From Bimuria novae-zelandiae CBS 107.79 (taxonomy: Eukaryota > Ascomycota > Dothideomycetes > Pleosporales > Didymosphaeriaceae), in the NCBI GenBank assembly GCA_010015655.1, contig ML976755.1, positions 137,310-174,560 of the forward strand: a stretch of DNA of 37,251 nt, given 5' to 3'. The notes beneath the pieces were generated by a model. That model had not been told where the DNA came from. It searched no databases and saw only the letters and a list, made by a program, of their open reading frames with translations. Below, piece by piece: positions 19,561 through 30,239 of the stretch. Every line of letters begins with the position of its first letter. Position 1 is the stretch's first letter. A program made the translations under genes and the position numbers.

Positions 19561-19998
19561 TAGCGCTTACGTAGCCTAAGAATAGTAACTTCTTTATAAG
19601 AAGCTAGCAAAGTTCTTTATCTAAGTCTAATAAGTCTATTTAGCCTAGCTTTTTTTTACGGTCTTAGATTAGCTTCTCTACCTTATAAATATAAATATAT
19701 CTAATAACTATCTTCTTCTAACGTGCGTTAACTATAAATATAATAGCTCGTGTAGTGTTAGTTTCTAGGGCTTCCTTTGCAAAGTTCTTGCGAGAGATAG
19801 GTTCAGGGTAAGTAAGTTATTACTTTTATAATAGTAGCGCTTAATAGTAGAGCTACTTTGTTTTTATCTTAGTTAGGTTCTTCTAGTAGACGCGACGCTA
19901 AGAGGACTATTATAATAAGTAATAGTTATGCTATATTATAATAATATTAAATACTTTATCACGTTAGTTAGCGTTTATTTAATAATTAGGATTAATTT

Positions 19999-20140
19999 TG
20001 ACAGATGAGTGGGGCTCAAAAGTGACGAAAAGTCGATTGTATTGTGTGTGCGCTTCGACTCGCTATCTATAGTACACGAACAGAGAATCGACGACTAAGC
20101 AGGTGCACGGTGGACCGTAGGGTCACCGGGGCAACTAACA
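19999..20140. repeat. short solo LTR-like insert, 142 bp, with AATTT duplication
   Basis: A clean GC-richer block starts TGACAGATGAG and ends CAACTAACA. It is flanked by AATTT at 19994-19998 and 20141-20145. TG...CA ends with a 5-bp duplication fit a solo LTR of a small element; a terminal-repeat miniature is less likely. It does not match other LTRs here. Confidence 0.8.
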
Positions 20141-20689
20141 AATTTCTATATTAGTGCCTTACTTAGGAATAATAATATCGTGCTTATAGTTAATTAACGC
20201 TATATTTAACTACTTAAGTATTTACTACTTATAGTTAAGCTAAATATTAGCTTCCTTAAAGAACTTACAGCGAATTATAAGATTAAAATAACTTATATTA
20301 TAAAGAATAAAGTAAGTAGTAAGGTAGTAGTTATTTAGTATTATATTAGCCTAAAAATGCTTGTTTACCTATATATTTAGTTAACTATTATACCTAGCTA
20401 AAGGAATAGCTTCTATATTCTTAATAAATATCTTAAACCCTTTCTTAATTGCATAAAGATATTTAAGGTAGGTTAGGATGTAGCTATCCGCACTAGTATT
20501 AATAAGGTATAATAAAAGCGCCTTTACTAAATAAGATACTTTATATACTAATAGCTCTAGTAGGCTCCTTTAGGGAGAAGACTTCCTCTAGAGGGAGTTA
20601 TTTTTTAATAGCTTATTATAATGGATTACTTCTTGCTTATCGCTTAGCTTATTCTTAGTATCTAGACTATAGTCGCTATTTTCTACTAC

Positions 20690-20765
20690 CTTTTATTTAA
20701 TAAAGCTATGCGGGTAGTCACGGACGACGTGGCTAAGTTTATAATAATAATAGTAGGTTAGTAAA
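20690..20765 (-). pseudogene. Gypsy-1 gag zinc knuckle with Cys-to-Tyr changes
   Basis: The minus strand reads YYYYKLSHVVRDYPHSF where a CCHC box reads C-x2-C-x-K-x-x-H-x4-C-P. The cysteines became Tyr (TGC/TGT to TAC/TAT), the G-to-A changes RIP makes on this strand. The His remains. Confidence 0.7.
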
Positions 20766-21500
20766 CTATCCATTATAGTAGGATAAATGAGTTAAGTTAC
20801 TATAAGAGGTTAGATTAATTACTATAGTAAGAGAGTCTTTTAAGCGTCTACCTAGCTTAATTAATTGTGTCTACTACTACTACTACGCTAAGATCTTATA
20901 GCGAGCTCTTAAAAAAGTTTTATACTAGGTTAATATAATTATTTTAACGCTTACTATACTAATAATAGTCGATACCTATCTAAGTGCGTAGAGCATTAAG
21001 GAGCTTCTTATAAAACTTCTTAATTTATTATTCTACTAGAAGGTAGCGTTCTTAAGTAAAATAAAAAAACTTATCTTGAAATATAGTAAAGTTAATAGTA
21101 TTCTTAAGGTAGAGGTATTAGAAGTTACGCTAGGCGATAAAATTTATATATAAGTTATTATATAAATAAGTATAAAGAGGTACTAATTAATTACGCCTTT
21201 AGCTTACGTACGTATATATAGGGTAATATTACTTTACGTATCTTACTTATTCTTATTTTAGTACTAGTTATAGTTAGCACGTATCTTGTCCCCTAGGCTA
21301 TTACTTTATTAGTTAAAGATAATATCTTTACTGTCGTTTAGCAATAGTAGGTCTAAGAAGTAAGCTAAGTAGATTTTACTACTACTAATTATTAAATAGC
21401 GTGTAGCTGATAGAGTAGTAGGTGTAAAAAGTAGTGTACGAGAAACGGAAGAGCTATTAAAGTAATTAGGTTCTTTATAGGGTATTAGAGAGGGTTAAGG

Positions 21501-22700
21501 AAGGATAGAGAAGCAAGTGGCACGAGATTAAGTTATTAGTATATATAGAGGGGAAGAAACGATAGTTGCGCGCTTAGCTAACTAGGCTTTTAGCTTATTT
21601 ACCTTTTGCCACGCTTAAGTAAGGACACTATATAGCTCTTTACCTTTAGCTAAGGCGTTAGTAGTAATTTAGTAGTATATATATAGTTATTGTCGCTCTA
21701 CTCTGTAAAGGAGTATCTAGCTAATTAGTTTAGTTATAATTATTATAAGATTATATTAAAAGTGCTTAATTACGCCTTTTAGCATTACCTTTATTAAGTT
21801 ATTACTTATAAAGGTAGGTAGCTAAGGTGCTTATAAGGGGTCTTTATTGATGCCCTACTAAATACGGGCTAGCTTTATAGAGGTATTATAGTCGTAGTTC
21901 TCCTTAGTAATATAGCTATAGCTCTAAATCTTATATTCTTAGTAGGTAAAACGTTTAGATTAGGGTTCTAAGCTTTCTATAGATATTTCTTAATATAAAA
22001 AGTTTTATTAACTATCTAATAGTAGGGATTTCTTCGACTTATATAGCACTCCTTATAGAGAAATAGCATTAACTTTACCCTATTATTATTATTAACAAAA
22101 TTAAGCTCTACACTATACGCCTAAACAAATATAATTTTATATTCACTTAGTATTTACGCCTTGCCCTTAATCTTTACTTAACCTATAAGGCCTTTAATAG
22201 CTTTTTATTATACTAAAAACAAGTATAATTAATATTAAAATAAGGACCTAAGGCCTATAGCTTGTTAAGATAGGTATAAAACGCTATAAAGACCTTAACT
22301 TTAAAGGCGTTTTAAATACTAATAGTAAGTTATTTAGGGACTTAAAGCTTTCCGCTAATATAGCGATAGCTACTCTTATTTTAGACGCAGTATAATAATA
22401 TAACTATAAGGATAAGGAGGATAATGCCTATAAAAAGGTAGACTATAAGCTTCTAGTTATTATAAAATAATTTATAACGATTAATTTACTACTAATAATT
22501 ATATATAGGTAAAAGTACAAGGCTAATAAGACTCCACGAAAAATTCTACTCTACTAGTATTACATAAACTTTTAGTAATAAGCTATTATTACGCTAGAAA
22601 TTAGCTAGGGGAATAGGCAAAGTCTACTAATAGCACGCTAATTACTACCTAAAATCTATCTAACGTAGTACTATATACCTGTAAGTACGGTTTCGAAAAT
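21501..22700. other. RIP-mutated sequence, probably Gypsy-1 5' end and hAT interior
   Basis: AT-rich, dense in stops on both strands, with no motif I can name. By position it should contain the missing Gypsy-1 5' LTR and the N-terminal part of the hAT transposase. From about 22690 the sequence becomes GC-rich with GTACGG-type motifs, the hAT right subterminal region. Confidence 0.45.
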
Positions 22701-22782
22701 TGCTACGGACGGTGCCCTGTACGGGTCGAGGTGCCCGTACGTCCCTACGGCTTAATTCACCTTACGGGTCGTACTGTACGTG

Positions 22783-22809
22783 GCGTAGCACTGTACGTTG
22801 AAAGCGCTG
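22783..22809 (-). repeat. hAT right terminal inverted repeat
   Basis: On the minus strand it starts CAGCGCTTTCAAC and continues GTACAGTGCTACGC. Flanked outside by GTTTCCAG at 22810-22817, the second target copy, which differs from the left copy at one base. Confidence 0.85.
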
Positions 22810-22817
22810 GTTTCCAG

Positions 22818-23375
22818 GTTTATGCTCATTCCTTATAAAAACCAATAGTATTTCTATACCGATCTTTTAGAATAGAAATCTATAGATTCTGTGTTGAGGT
22901 CAGTTCCTACCTGTTGATGAATAAACTCTGAGATCTCGATAGGTCATTAAACGACATTGTGAAAAAAGTGACGCGAAACTAAGGGAGCATCTCGGCCCTA
23001 GGAATTACTCACAGCTGACAATTAGTATAATAATAAGACCATTCAAGAAGTGCACTAGATCTGTATTCCATAAAGTCTCCCCAAAAGGTGGCCGTCAATT
23101 TCACAAGCAGCCACTCAAAAGGCGCCATTTTTGCAGCCCTCTAGTTCATGCCCCAAGTGCGAACCGCTTAGGAAGTATCAGTTGTGCTTGTTTGAGAAGT
23201 CGCGCACGCCGTTCCGCCTAGGCGTAGGATTTTATAAGAAGCTTTCGGATGCTGTCTAGTGATAGGAACCGCATAGTGCATCGCGCAAGAGACTGGCACG
23301 CTTCTTAGGGACCTTACGCCGAGGTACTGGCTTCCTCTTCGGCATCCGCGAGCTTGGTTCACTCGGTTCACGCGA
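22818..23375. other. clean intergenic sequence downstream of the membrane-protein gene
   Basis: Unmutated host-like sequence after the hAT target site. 23256-23375 is the open extension of the neighbouring gene beyond its TAG. Nothing else coding was seen. Confidence 0.5.
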
Positions 23376-23870
23376 CTAAGCAAACAGTTTTACTGCAAGG
23401 GGTACATGCAGTCCGTCCCAATGGTCCGTTTGGCGTGCTGGTGGGGCCATTGGCAGGGGTTTGTATCGATCATTCACCCTGCCATGCAAAACTTGTGCTG
23501 GTTTCGAAGGGAGCTTTGGCCGATACTCGTAGGGATTAGCCATTGAGTTAAACCGCCGCTCGTGAGTAGTATCATTGTTGCCGCGCAACTGAGGCATCAA
23601 CTCAATGCCGTTGCGCTCCATATCCGTTGGCTTCTTGCGCTGAAAGAAGCCAAAGATCGTCTTCCCCCGGTCGTACTTACAGTAATAAAAGTATCCGGTT
23701 CCGATAATGGCTAAGCAGATAGCTGCTATACTGCCATATAAAACGAACTTCCGGACAGCATCGTCCCCCTTGGCGTTGGGGCCTTCTGCTGTGTTTTGGG
23801 CTGCCGCCTGCGACAGTGGCGTTGCGCCCACCAACGCGAAAAGGAAGAAGACAAACTGTAGCGCGAACAC
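23376..23870 (-). CDS. hypothetical type I single-pass membrane protein, about 164 aa
   Basis: Function unknown. The sequence opens with a signal peptide (FALQFVFFLFALVGA, cleavage near residue 22). A short outer segment (23-40) and one transmembrane helix (FVLYGSIAAICLAIIGTGYF, about 42-64) follow, then a long cytoplasmic tail with a basic start and Pro/Tyr-rich stretches (NPYEYRPKLPSKP, YKPLPMAPP). No ATG stands before the signal peptide: the frame is open upstream to a TGA without Met, and the nearest start-like codon is GTG at 23868-23870. So the start lies in an unseen 5' exon, is non-AUG, or was lost. After TAG (23376-23378) the same frame runs 39 codons to 23256, with a strongly basic stretch (MPKRKPVPRRKVPKKR). 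Unmutated, between two repeat blocks. Confidence 0.65.
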   Translation of the reverse strand: MFALQFVFFLFALVGATPLSQAAAQNTAEGPNAKGDDAVRKFVLYGSIAAICLAIIGTGYFYYCKYDRGKTIFGFFQRKKPTDMERNGIELMPQLRGNNDTTHERRFNSMANPYEYRPKLPSKPAQVLHGRVNDRYKPLPMAPPARQTDHWDGLHVPLAVKLFA

Positions 23871-24640
23871 GTTGTGTTCGTCGATGTGATTGTCTTGTGT
23901 GGAGAATGGGTTGATTCACACCCAGGAGAAAGGGTTGCGGGTATTTGTACACGATGTTGGGGGGGTGTATGTATCATTGTATGGTTACGATGCGGAGGTA
24001 TCGATTTGCACAATGAAGATCTCACAAGAAGACATAGCGTTCTATTATATCCCGCAGACGCAATGTTTCAAGTCGCGAAAAATGCACAGCCGAATCAAGC
24101 TAAGAAGATTACTTGTCTCTAACTGTTCAAAACAAAGCAAACTGCGCTCTTGTTGTCTATGCGATTTGATAAACTTTGCAGCGGTGCGTCTGACTCGAAC
24201 TTGCTTGAAACCTGAGTCCACTTCTCAGTTAGAAGGTGTGTAGCTTTATGCATGTGGCATGCGGGTGGATCAGTGTGATAGTGTCACTTGTGCATTATGA
24301 ACGATTTAATAGTAGAGCATTTAATGAAAGAAACAGACGCCCAGAGAAACGCCAATCTAGTACGATAGTAGCTAAAAGATGGTCTAAATTGAAAGTGGCA
24401 GATACCCCGAAGAAGTAAAACCTTCCATTGCTGCACCAATGACGTAAGTTAATGTTGTAGCCACGTGACTACGTCGGAGGTTGTAGAAGGTTCCATATAG
24501 GAGCACGGACCACTGATTTCAAGATAAAGCTTTCGACTACTACTTTCTTTCTCGACAGACTCCTCACTCATTTCTGTAGATAGCAATATAGCTTGTCGAT
24601 TAATTGCCTACCAGTCTGCTAGGTTACAGTTATAAGCCCG
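23871..24640. other. clean intergenic sequence, promoter side of the membrane-protein gene
   Basis: No convincing gene. Several short frames on both strands lack coding character. The texture changes to AT-rich and stop-dense at about 24640, where the next repeat block begins. No terminal repeat was recognised at that border. Confidence 0.5.
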
Positions 24641-24825
24641 GCTATCGACTGTTCCCACTGTAGCAACTAAGTAATATCTAGCTAACTTTAAACGCTATTA
24701 CAATTACGCACGTACTAATAAGCTACTAAGGAGCTATTAGCGCGCTACTAATAGAGCTACGTTATTAATAAAGTCTTAAGCACGCGTTCTATTACTATAA
24801 AGTTTTTTAAAAACTAATAAAGTAA

Positions 24826-25745
24826 GATGCCTATAACTAAGCTAAATAAACTAGTAATAAGGATAATAGTTATACTTAAAAAGCTAGTAAACTAAAAAGA
24901 ATAAATCTTCCTACGTATGGATAGCGTAAATTGAAATTACCTCTAGCCTATAGTTAATCTAGATCATAACGAGGAGGAACTCGAACAGCTTAAAAAGCCT
25001 AAACCTATAATACTAAAATAATACTATAAGGTAATAGAGTAAGATACTAGCGTTGTACTAAGAGATATAATTAAGAAATTTAGCAATACTAGCAGGCACA
25101 AAAAGGCTATAATTAAGCTTTAGTTAAATATATAATTAAAAGAAAAGCGTTACACAACTTTACTTAAGAAATTAGTAGAATAATGAGCTACTACTATATA
25201 TATTTAATTTAGAGCGACGATATAGCGTACGCTTAACTAAAGAATCTTAAAAAGCACCTTTACCTATTAATAGCTAAGAGGGAGCTATAGCTTTTAGTAA
25301 AGTATTAGTAATTATAGAGCTATCTTCGCAATAATATTAATATTTAGCTAAATAAGCAGCTATATATTATATATTTATGCGAGGTAGTAAACCTACCTAA
25401 TATTTTATTACCGCGAGTATAGCGCGATTTCCTACTCGCTATTAAAGGTCTTAATAACATATAGGCAACTACTTAGCAAGCTAATATATTTAAAATATAG
25501 ATTTAGGGATAGTTTATTAAGAGCCTAAACAACCTTATTACTTAATTTACTATATACTAGTACTTAACGAGACTAGTAGCGTCGTTGCTTAGTACCTTTA
25601 CTATACTTAGTATTTGTTATGAGGCTCTCACACCTTATTCCGATCCGGGTTAGGGTAGTAAGGTATCATAGTGCTTTATAAATTATTTAGTAGTATAAGT
25701 TAATGTGACACTTAGCGCGAGGCTAGATAATTTAATTTTATAATA
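24826..25745 (+). pseudogene. unrecognised repeat-borne protein A, RIP-degraded
   Basis: From ATG 24826 one plus-strand frame runs about 300 codons if TAG/TAA/TGA are read as former CAG/CAA/CGA. It gives a plausible protein: MPITKLNKLVIRIIVILKKL, an acidic EEELEQLKKPKP part, RHKKAIIKLQLNIQLKEKRY and RYTTLLKKLVEQ, then a C-terminal half (PNILLPRVQRDFLLAIKGLN and FIKSLNNLITQFTIYQYL). It looks gag-like or like a coiled, repeat-encoded fungal protein, but I cannot name a family. It lies upstream of reading frame B on the same strand. Confidence 0.5.
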
Positions 25746-25969
25746 AAGTAAGATAACTATTAGTCTATATAGGAGAACGTACTTATATAAAAGATATATA
25801 AGTTAACTATAAAGAGCGTATAATAGGAAACGATCTAGTATATATCCTTACCCTACTTAGTTACTTAGTACTACTAATTAACTAAGTAGTTACGTAAATC
25901 GCTTAGTTGCTTAGTTACCTATCTTTATAAGCGCCTATTCTTTATCTTACTTTTAGTTTATAATATTAT

Positions 25970-26520
25970 CCCTCCCTTCCTAGCCTTCGTCCGCGAAGAA
26001 CTATACCTACTAACTAAATAACTAGTACTTATTATTATTATAAACTTATTTTTACTATTAAGGCGTATAAACGCGTTATAGTATTAAAGTATTGTAACTA
26101 TAAAGCCTACTTACGAGTCTATAAGGTATTAATTTATTTAGAGAAGTATAATAAGTGCCTAAAAAGAGGCGTAAAGTGCGATATAGCTATTACTTATAAT
26201 AAGTTTTTTTATTTAGTTACTAAAAAGTAAAAGTTAGATACGTAAATCCTAAAGGCGTAAAAAAAGTAAAATATAGTATTTAAGGTAATACGCGTAGCGT
26301 GTGTAAAAAAAAGTATTTAGCTAAATAATTAGTATTAAATATAAAACATGCTAAAAAGGTAATTACTGTTAAAAGCACTACCTTAAAAGAACTAGAGAAA
26401 GATCCTCCTTAGCCTGCCTAGCTAGACGGCCTGGCTAAGCTAACTCTAAACGTCTAGTTAGCTATAGAGGAACTTCCTCTTAATTTCTAGAATAACCTAA
26501 CGCCTTTATTATCCTAGGCC
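25970..26520 (+). pseudogene. unrecognised Cys- and Lys-rich repeat-borne protein B, RIP-degraded and frameshifted
   Basis: The plus strand reads KYCNYKAYLRVYKVLIYLEK followed by YNKCLKRGVKCDIAIT. Restoring Tyr to Cys at TAC/TAT positions would give a C-x2-C ... C-x2-C-x5-C arrangement, like the zinc-binding segment of some fungal repeat-encoded proteins. A Lys/Gln-rich probable coiled coil follows (TKKQKLDTQILKAQKKQN). A frame change at an A8 run near 26307 leads to KHAKKVITVKSTTLKELEKD and a C-terminal LNVQLAIEELPLNF segment. Probably the partner of protein A in one element. The end near 26520 meets the Gypsy-2 polyprotein on the opposite strand. Confidence 0.45.
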
Positions 26521-26539
26521 TGCCTAGGGCGTAGGGCTT

Positions 26540-26690
26540 TAGGCCGTTCCTTGTAGAACTTCTCTAAGGCTTTTTTGCAGTTAGTAAGGTTTCTCGCTAG
26601 TTCCTATGTGTTGTGGCTCTCTAGCCATCCTTCCTATTTCACCAGGTACTTGTACTAACGTCTAATTTTTTATAGATCCCTAATTACTTT
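26540..26690 (-). pseudogene. Gypsy-2 chromodomain
   Basis: The minus strand reads YKYLVKWEGWLESHNTWEL (two TAG read as Trp) followed by ARNLTNCKKALEKFYKER, aligning with YLVKWKGYPxSENTWEP...L.NA...L..Y. In chromoviruses this domain steers integration towards marked heterochromatin. The TGG-to-TAG changes are RIP-type. The polyprotein ends shortly after, near 26500. Confidence 0.87.
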
Positions 26691-26899
26691 AACTTTATAC
26701 TCTTAATCTTTAAGTTTAAGTTATATTTTTAGCTCGGCGTCTGGTGGTGCTAGTTCTAATAATAAATTATAGAAGACTAGGTGTATACGTGTATTTATAG
26801 GTAATTAAAGTTTAAAATTAACTAGTTTTTTTTTATTTTTAAACCTTAAATAGTCCTTTACGAAAATTGTCTAATTTTTTACTTAGCTATATTATTAAA

Positions 26900-27950
26900 A
26901 GTTTTTTTATAAGAGGAGAATTTTATTCCCTTTTTTAAAGGTTCGTTCCTTAATCCTTTTTTTATTTACTTATTTTGCTATTTACTTATTTTATTATATA
27001 ATATTTTTATATAGCGTTTCGTACAGCTCTCGCATAAGTTTAGCTTTATTAGCTACGTTTTTTGTAATGCTTTTAATATCTAATAAATCCTGGTAAGTTA
27101 TTAGCTCATATCCGTGGTTAGCGTAATAGGGCAAGTACCCTGTAGTCGTCGATCTTGCGCTATTATATACTAGTTAAGCTATTAGTAATAGCTTAACCTA
27201 ATTTTCTTAAAGCTTATTTATATATATCTAAAGGTACTGTTCTAACATTTAATTCGTACGTTTAGTTTAGCTATCTATTTTAGGATAGAAGCTTGTCGTA
27301 AGCTTATATTTAATTCCTAATTTAGCTATAAACGTGGTCTAATATAATAATATAAATATCTTAGCCCTATTTATAATAAACTTATTAGGTTGTCTAACCT
27401 GCGATATTAGTTTTTATTCTACTATATAAACTAATTCTTTTGCTAATATAGCTTCCTTAATTAGCATACACCTTAATTCCTTAGTAAGTTAATAAATTAT
27501 TATTCAGATTAAGTTATAGGGTTTCTTATTTCCTGGTACTAACAATGCGGGTACCTTTATAATAAAGTCTATAGTTATACTAGACTATAGTCTTAGGGAT
27601 AGTTTTAGCAGTTATAAGAGGCTATAGGGCTTATATCTCTTATGCTTATTTTTATAACAGGCTAAATACTTGCCTAGTACCTTTTATACTACCTAGCGTA
27701 GCCTAGGGGTTAAATATTTATTCGCGATTTAACGCGTTATTTTAGTAACCTTTAGGTGTCCCTAGTCCTTATTTTTATATAGCTTTTTAATTAGCAGCGG
27801 GGGTACTTGCTTACTAATTTAGATATAGTTTTAATAGTCTCCTGTTATTAATCTTGTAGCTTTATAAAGGTTATATACTTAATAATCCTTGTTCGTAAGC
27901 CTCTTATAGTCCTAGTTATTATCTATAGCTAGTCTATAATAGGTTAAGTC
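26900..27950 (-). pseudogene. Gypsy-2 integrase (RIP-degraded)
   Basis: Reading the minus strand: GHLKVTKITRRIANKYLTPR (stop read as Arg), then CYKNKHKRYKPYSLLQLL, where CQRNK and KPYGLLQPL are typical, then ITIDFIIKVP (first catalytic Asp) and LGIKYKLTTSFYPKIDSQTK, NQMLEQYL (pattern HPQTDGQTER...N..LEQYL, with the TD motif still readable). Order and motifs match chromovirus integrases. Confidence 0.85.
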
Positions 27951-28599
27951 TACGCATCGGACTTCTAGTGCTAGCGCGAGCTATATTTTATTATAGCGAA
28001 GGGTTCTATCCTTTATATAGGTTAAGATTATAATATAATTCCCTCTATTATCTTCTTTTACAAAGTCTAATTATTTACTAAAAGTATTTATCGTAGCGTT
28101 TACGTTCCCTAGTAAGTGCGTAATATAGAAGTTAAATTTTACTATTTATTTAGACTATTTAGCTTATTATTAGTTAAGCTTTTTAGTCGTTATAAAGCGC
28201 GTAAGGTTAAGGTAATTAGAAAATATATTTATCTAGTATTTAGCTTCTTTAAGCTACGCTTCTTACTACTTAAAATAGTTAATAATTACTAGTAGTTCTT
28301 TATTATAGATCTTATAATTAAGCTTTACTCTTAAAAGCTTTCTTACGTAATAAAAGACTAGTCTTTATTTCTTATTATTAAATTCTTATAATAGTACGGC
28401 CCTTAGCGCATAGTCTAATGCGTCTGTGTAGATATTATATTGCTATTCTAGGTTATATATCTTTAGTAGGGGTGCCGTTAGGAATAGGCGCTTTAGTTAT
28501 TTAAAAGTCTTCTCCTTTACTTTTTACAGGGGTCGCTATTTTCCTTTCTTTATAAGCTTTATTAGTAGAGTAGTAACCTTTAAGTAGTTCTTAATAAAT

Positions 28600-29480
28600 T
28601 TGCGATAGAAGTTATTAAAGCCTAAAAAGAATTAGATATCTTTATTAATTCTAGTAGTAGCTATTCTTCTATTATTATAATCTTTTTTAGGTCTATTTTA
28701 ACACCTTTCTAGGATACTACAAATCCTAAATATTGCGTTTCCGTGACGTGAAATTTATATTTCTTAGGGTATAGGAGTAATCTATACTCTTATAGCTTTT
28801 ATAATACTTTATAGATATATTTCTTATTTTCTTCTAAGGTTCCGCTTAAGTATACTAGTATGTTGTCGAGGTATGCCCTGCAGAATACGTCTAAGTATTT
28901 ATATAATACTTAATTTATTAGTTCTTAAAAGGTTACTAAGGCATTTATTAATCCTATTAGTATAATTCAATACTTAAAGAGGCTATATCGCTTGCGGAAA
29001 GCTATTTTCTACTTATACTCTTTTACTATTTAAATTCTATAAATTTATTCTAGATATTAAACTTTGTAAACCACTTAGCTCCATAGAGTTAATCTTTAAG
29101 CTCTATTATTAAAGGTAATAAGTAGTAGTTTTTTTTAGTTGCGGCGTTTAGCTATTTATAATTTATATAGAGTTATAGCCTACTATCTTTTTTATAAATA
29201 AAGAGTATAAAAAAGGCTATAAGGCTCTAACTAGGTCTTTACTGCTTTAAGCGTAAAGTCTTCTCTATTAGCTCCTTTAACTCTTTTTCTTATTTATAGG
29301 TAAGGGGCCTTAGGCGCTTTAGCTATAGCTTAGCTCTTTCTACTAGTAGTATCTCGTAATTCTACTTTTTATATTTAGGTAGGATAGTTTTGTCGTGTTC
29401 CTTAAATAAGTCTGCGAATTCTTTATATTCTTCTAGCAGACCTGGGTCCTTTAGGGCTATTTTAGCCTCCTTAACCTATA
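28600..29480 (-). pseudogene. Gypsy-2 reverse transcriptase (RIP-degraded)
   Basis: The minus strand reads LYINYKQLNAATKKNYYLLP, then FRKRYSLFKY, a LVTFQELINQVLYKYLD segment and AYLDNILVYL, with catalytic YLDD changed to YLDN at 28862-28873 (G-to-A). These match the conserved Ty3/Gypsy RT blocks in order. The enzyme would copy element RNA; it is inactive. Confidence 0.88.
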
Positions 29481-30239
29481 TATAGTGCACCTGTCCTAGA
29501 TATCGCTTTAAAATTCTATCTATCTTATAAACTAATATTTTTTATATTTTATATAGTTAGTTCTTATTTTTTATTTAAGGTTTCTAGAGGGTTTCCCTTC
29601 CGCTAGGGCTTACCTAAGCTATTACTAGTAGATTCTAGGGTAGGATTATTCGTTTAATCTAGTCTATTTATAGATTGTGCTATTCTAGCTAATTATATCT
29701 TATAATAGCTTTAATGTCTCTTATCTCCGTGATGATAAAGACAAGTTAGCTCTTTAGGCTTTTTATATTAACTTATACTAGCGCTATCTTAAGGCATAGC
29801 TAACTATTACTATATCCTTATAATTAGGTCCTATTCGCGAGTTCTATTTATAGTAGTATTTTTTTATTATAATACAGTATATTGTATTTCTTAACTACTT
29901 ATAGGGTAATTAGATATATATGTCTACTCTTAAGTTTATAAGTACTATAACACGATGCCCGTATACTATAATATTTTTAATTAAGCGTTTTTCGACTCGG
30001 CGGGTGTCTACTTAATAAGCTATAATAATTATACTATTACTAGTATAGCTCTTTACCTAGTAATAATATAGTTTTTTAAGTTTTTAGACTTATTCTAGAC
30101 CTCCTATAAGACTTCCGCCTCTTAAATCTACTCTTTAACCTATACTACTTTTAAGATTTCTTAGATCCTGTACTACTTATATTATTATTAATATAAGGTA
30201 TAGGTTTCCCTAATCCTATTAGATTTATATACTCTCTAA

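Larger units (their letters stand above)
15951..21500 (-). mobile_element. Gypsy-1: Ty3/Gypsy retrotransposon, RIP-degraded, nested in the hAT
   Basis: The minus strand carries, from right to left, a gag zinc knuckle near 20700-20760, reverse transcriptase 19560-18530, RNase H/integrase-position sequence 18500-16100 (too mutated to read motif by motif), a polypurine tract and an LTR. Reverse transcriptase before integrase is the Gypsy order. The right boundary is not fixed: sequence to about 21500 looks like a gag leader, but no 5' LTR could be matched. It carries two younger solo LTRs and a piggyBac in its LTR. Confidence 0.8.
11433..22809 (-). mobile_element. hAT transposon with terminal inverted repeats and 8-bp target duplication, split by nested insertions
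   Basis: The left end begins CAGCGCTTTCAACTTACAGT and the right end, read on the minus strand, begins CAGCGCTTTCAACGTACAGT; over the first 27 bases 24 match. Outside lie GTTTGCAG (11425-11432) and GTTTCCAG (22810-22817), an 8-bp duplication with one mismatch, as hAT elements make. Inside the left end is a hAT transposase C-terminus on the minus strand, confirming the family. Both subterminal regions stay GC-rich and hold many CCGTAC/GTACGG motifs, likely transposase-binding repeats. The 11.4-kb span includes Gypsy-1, a piggyBac element and two solo LTRs, so the original element was much shorter. Confidence 0.85.

Noticed and set aside
25840..25920. Palindromic ACTTAGTTACTTAG-like sequence as an origin or hairpin terminator
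   Set aside because: Simple AT-rich repetition in mutated DNA produces such pairings easily.
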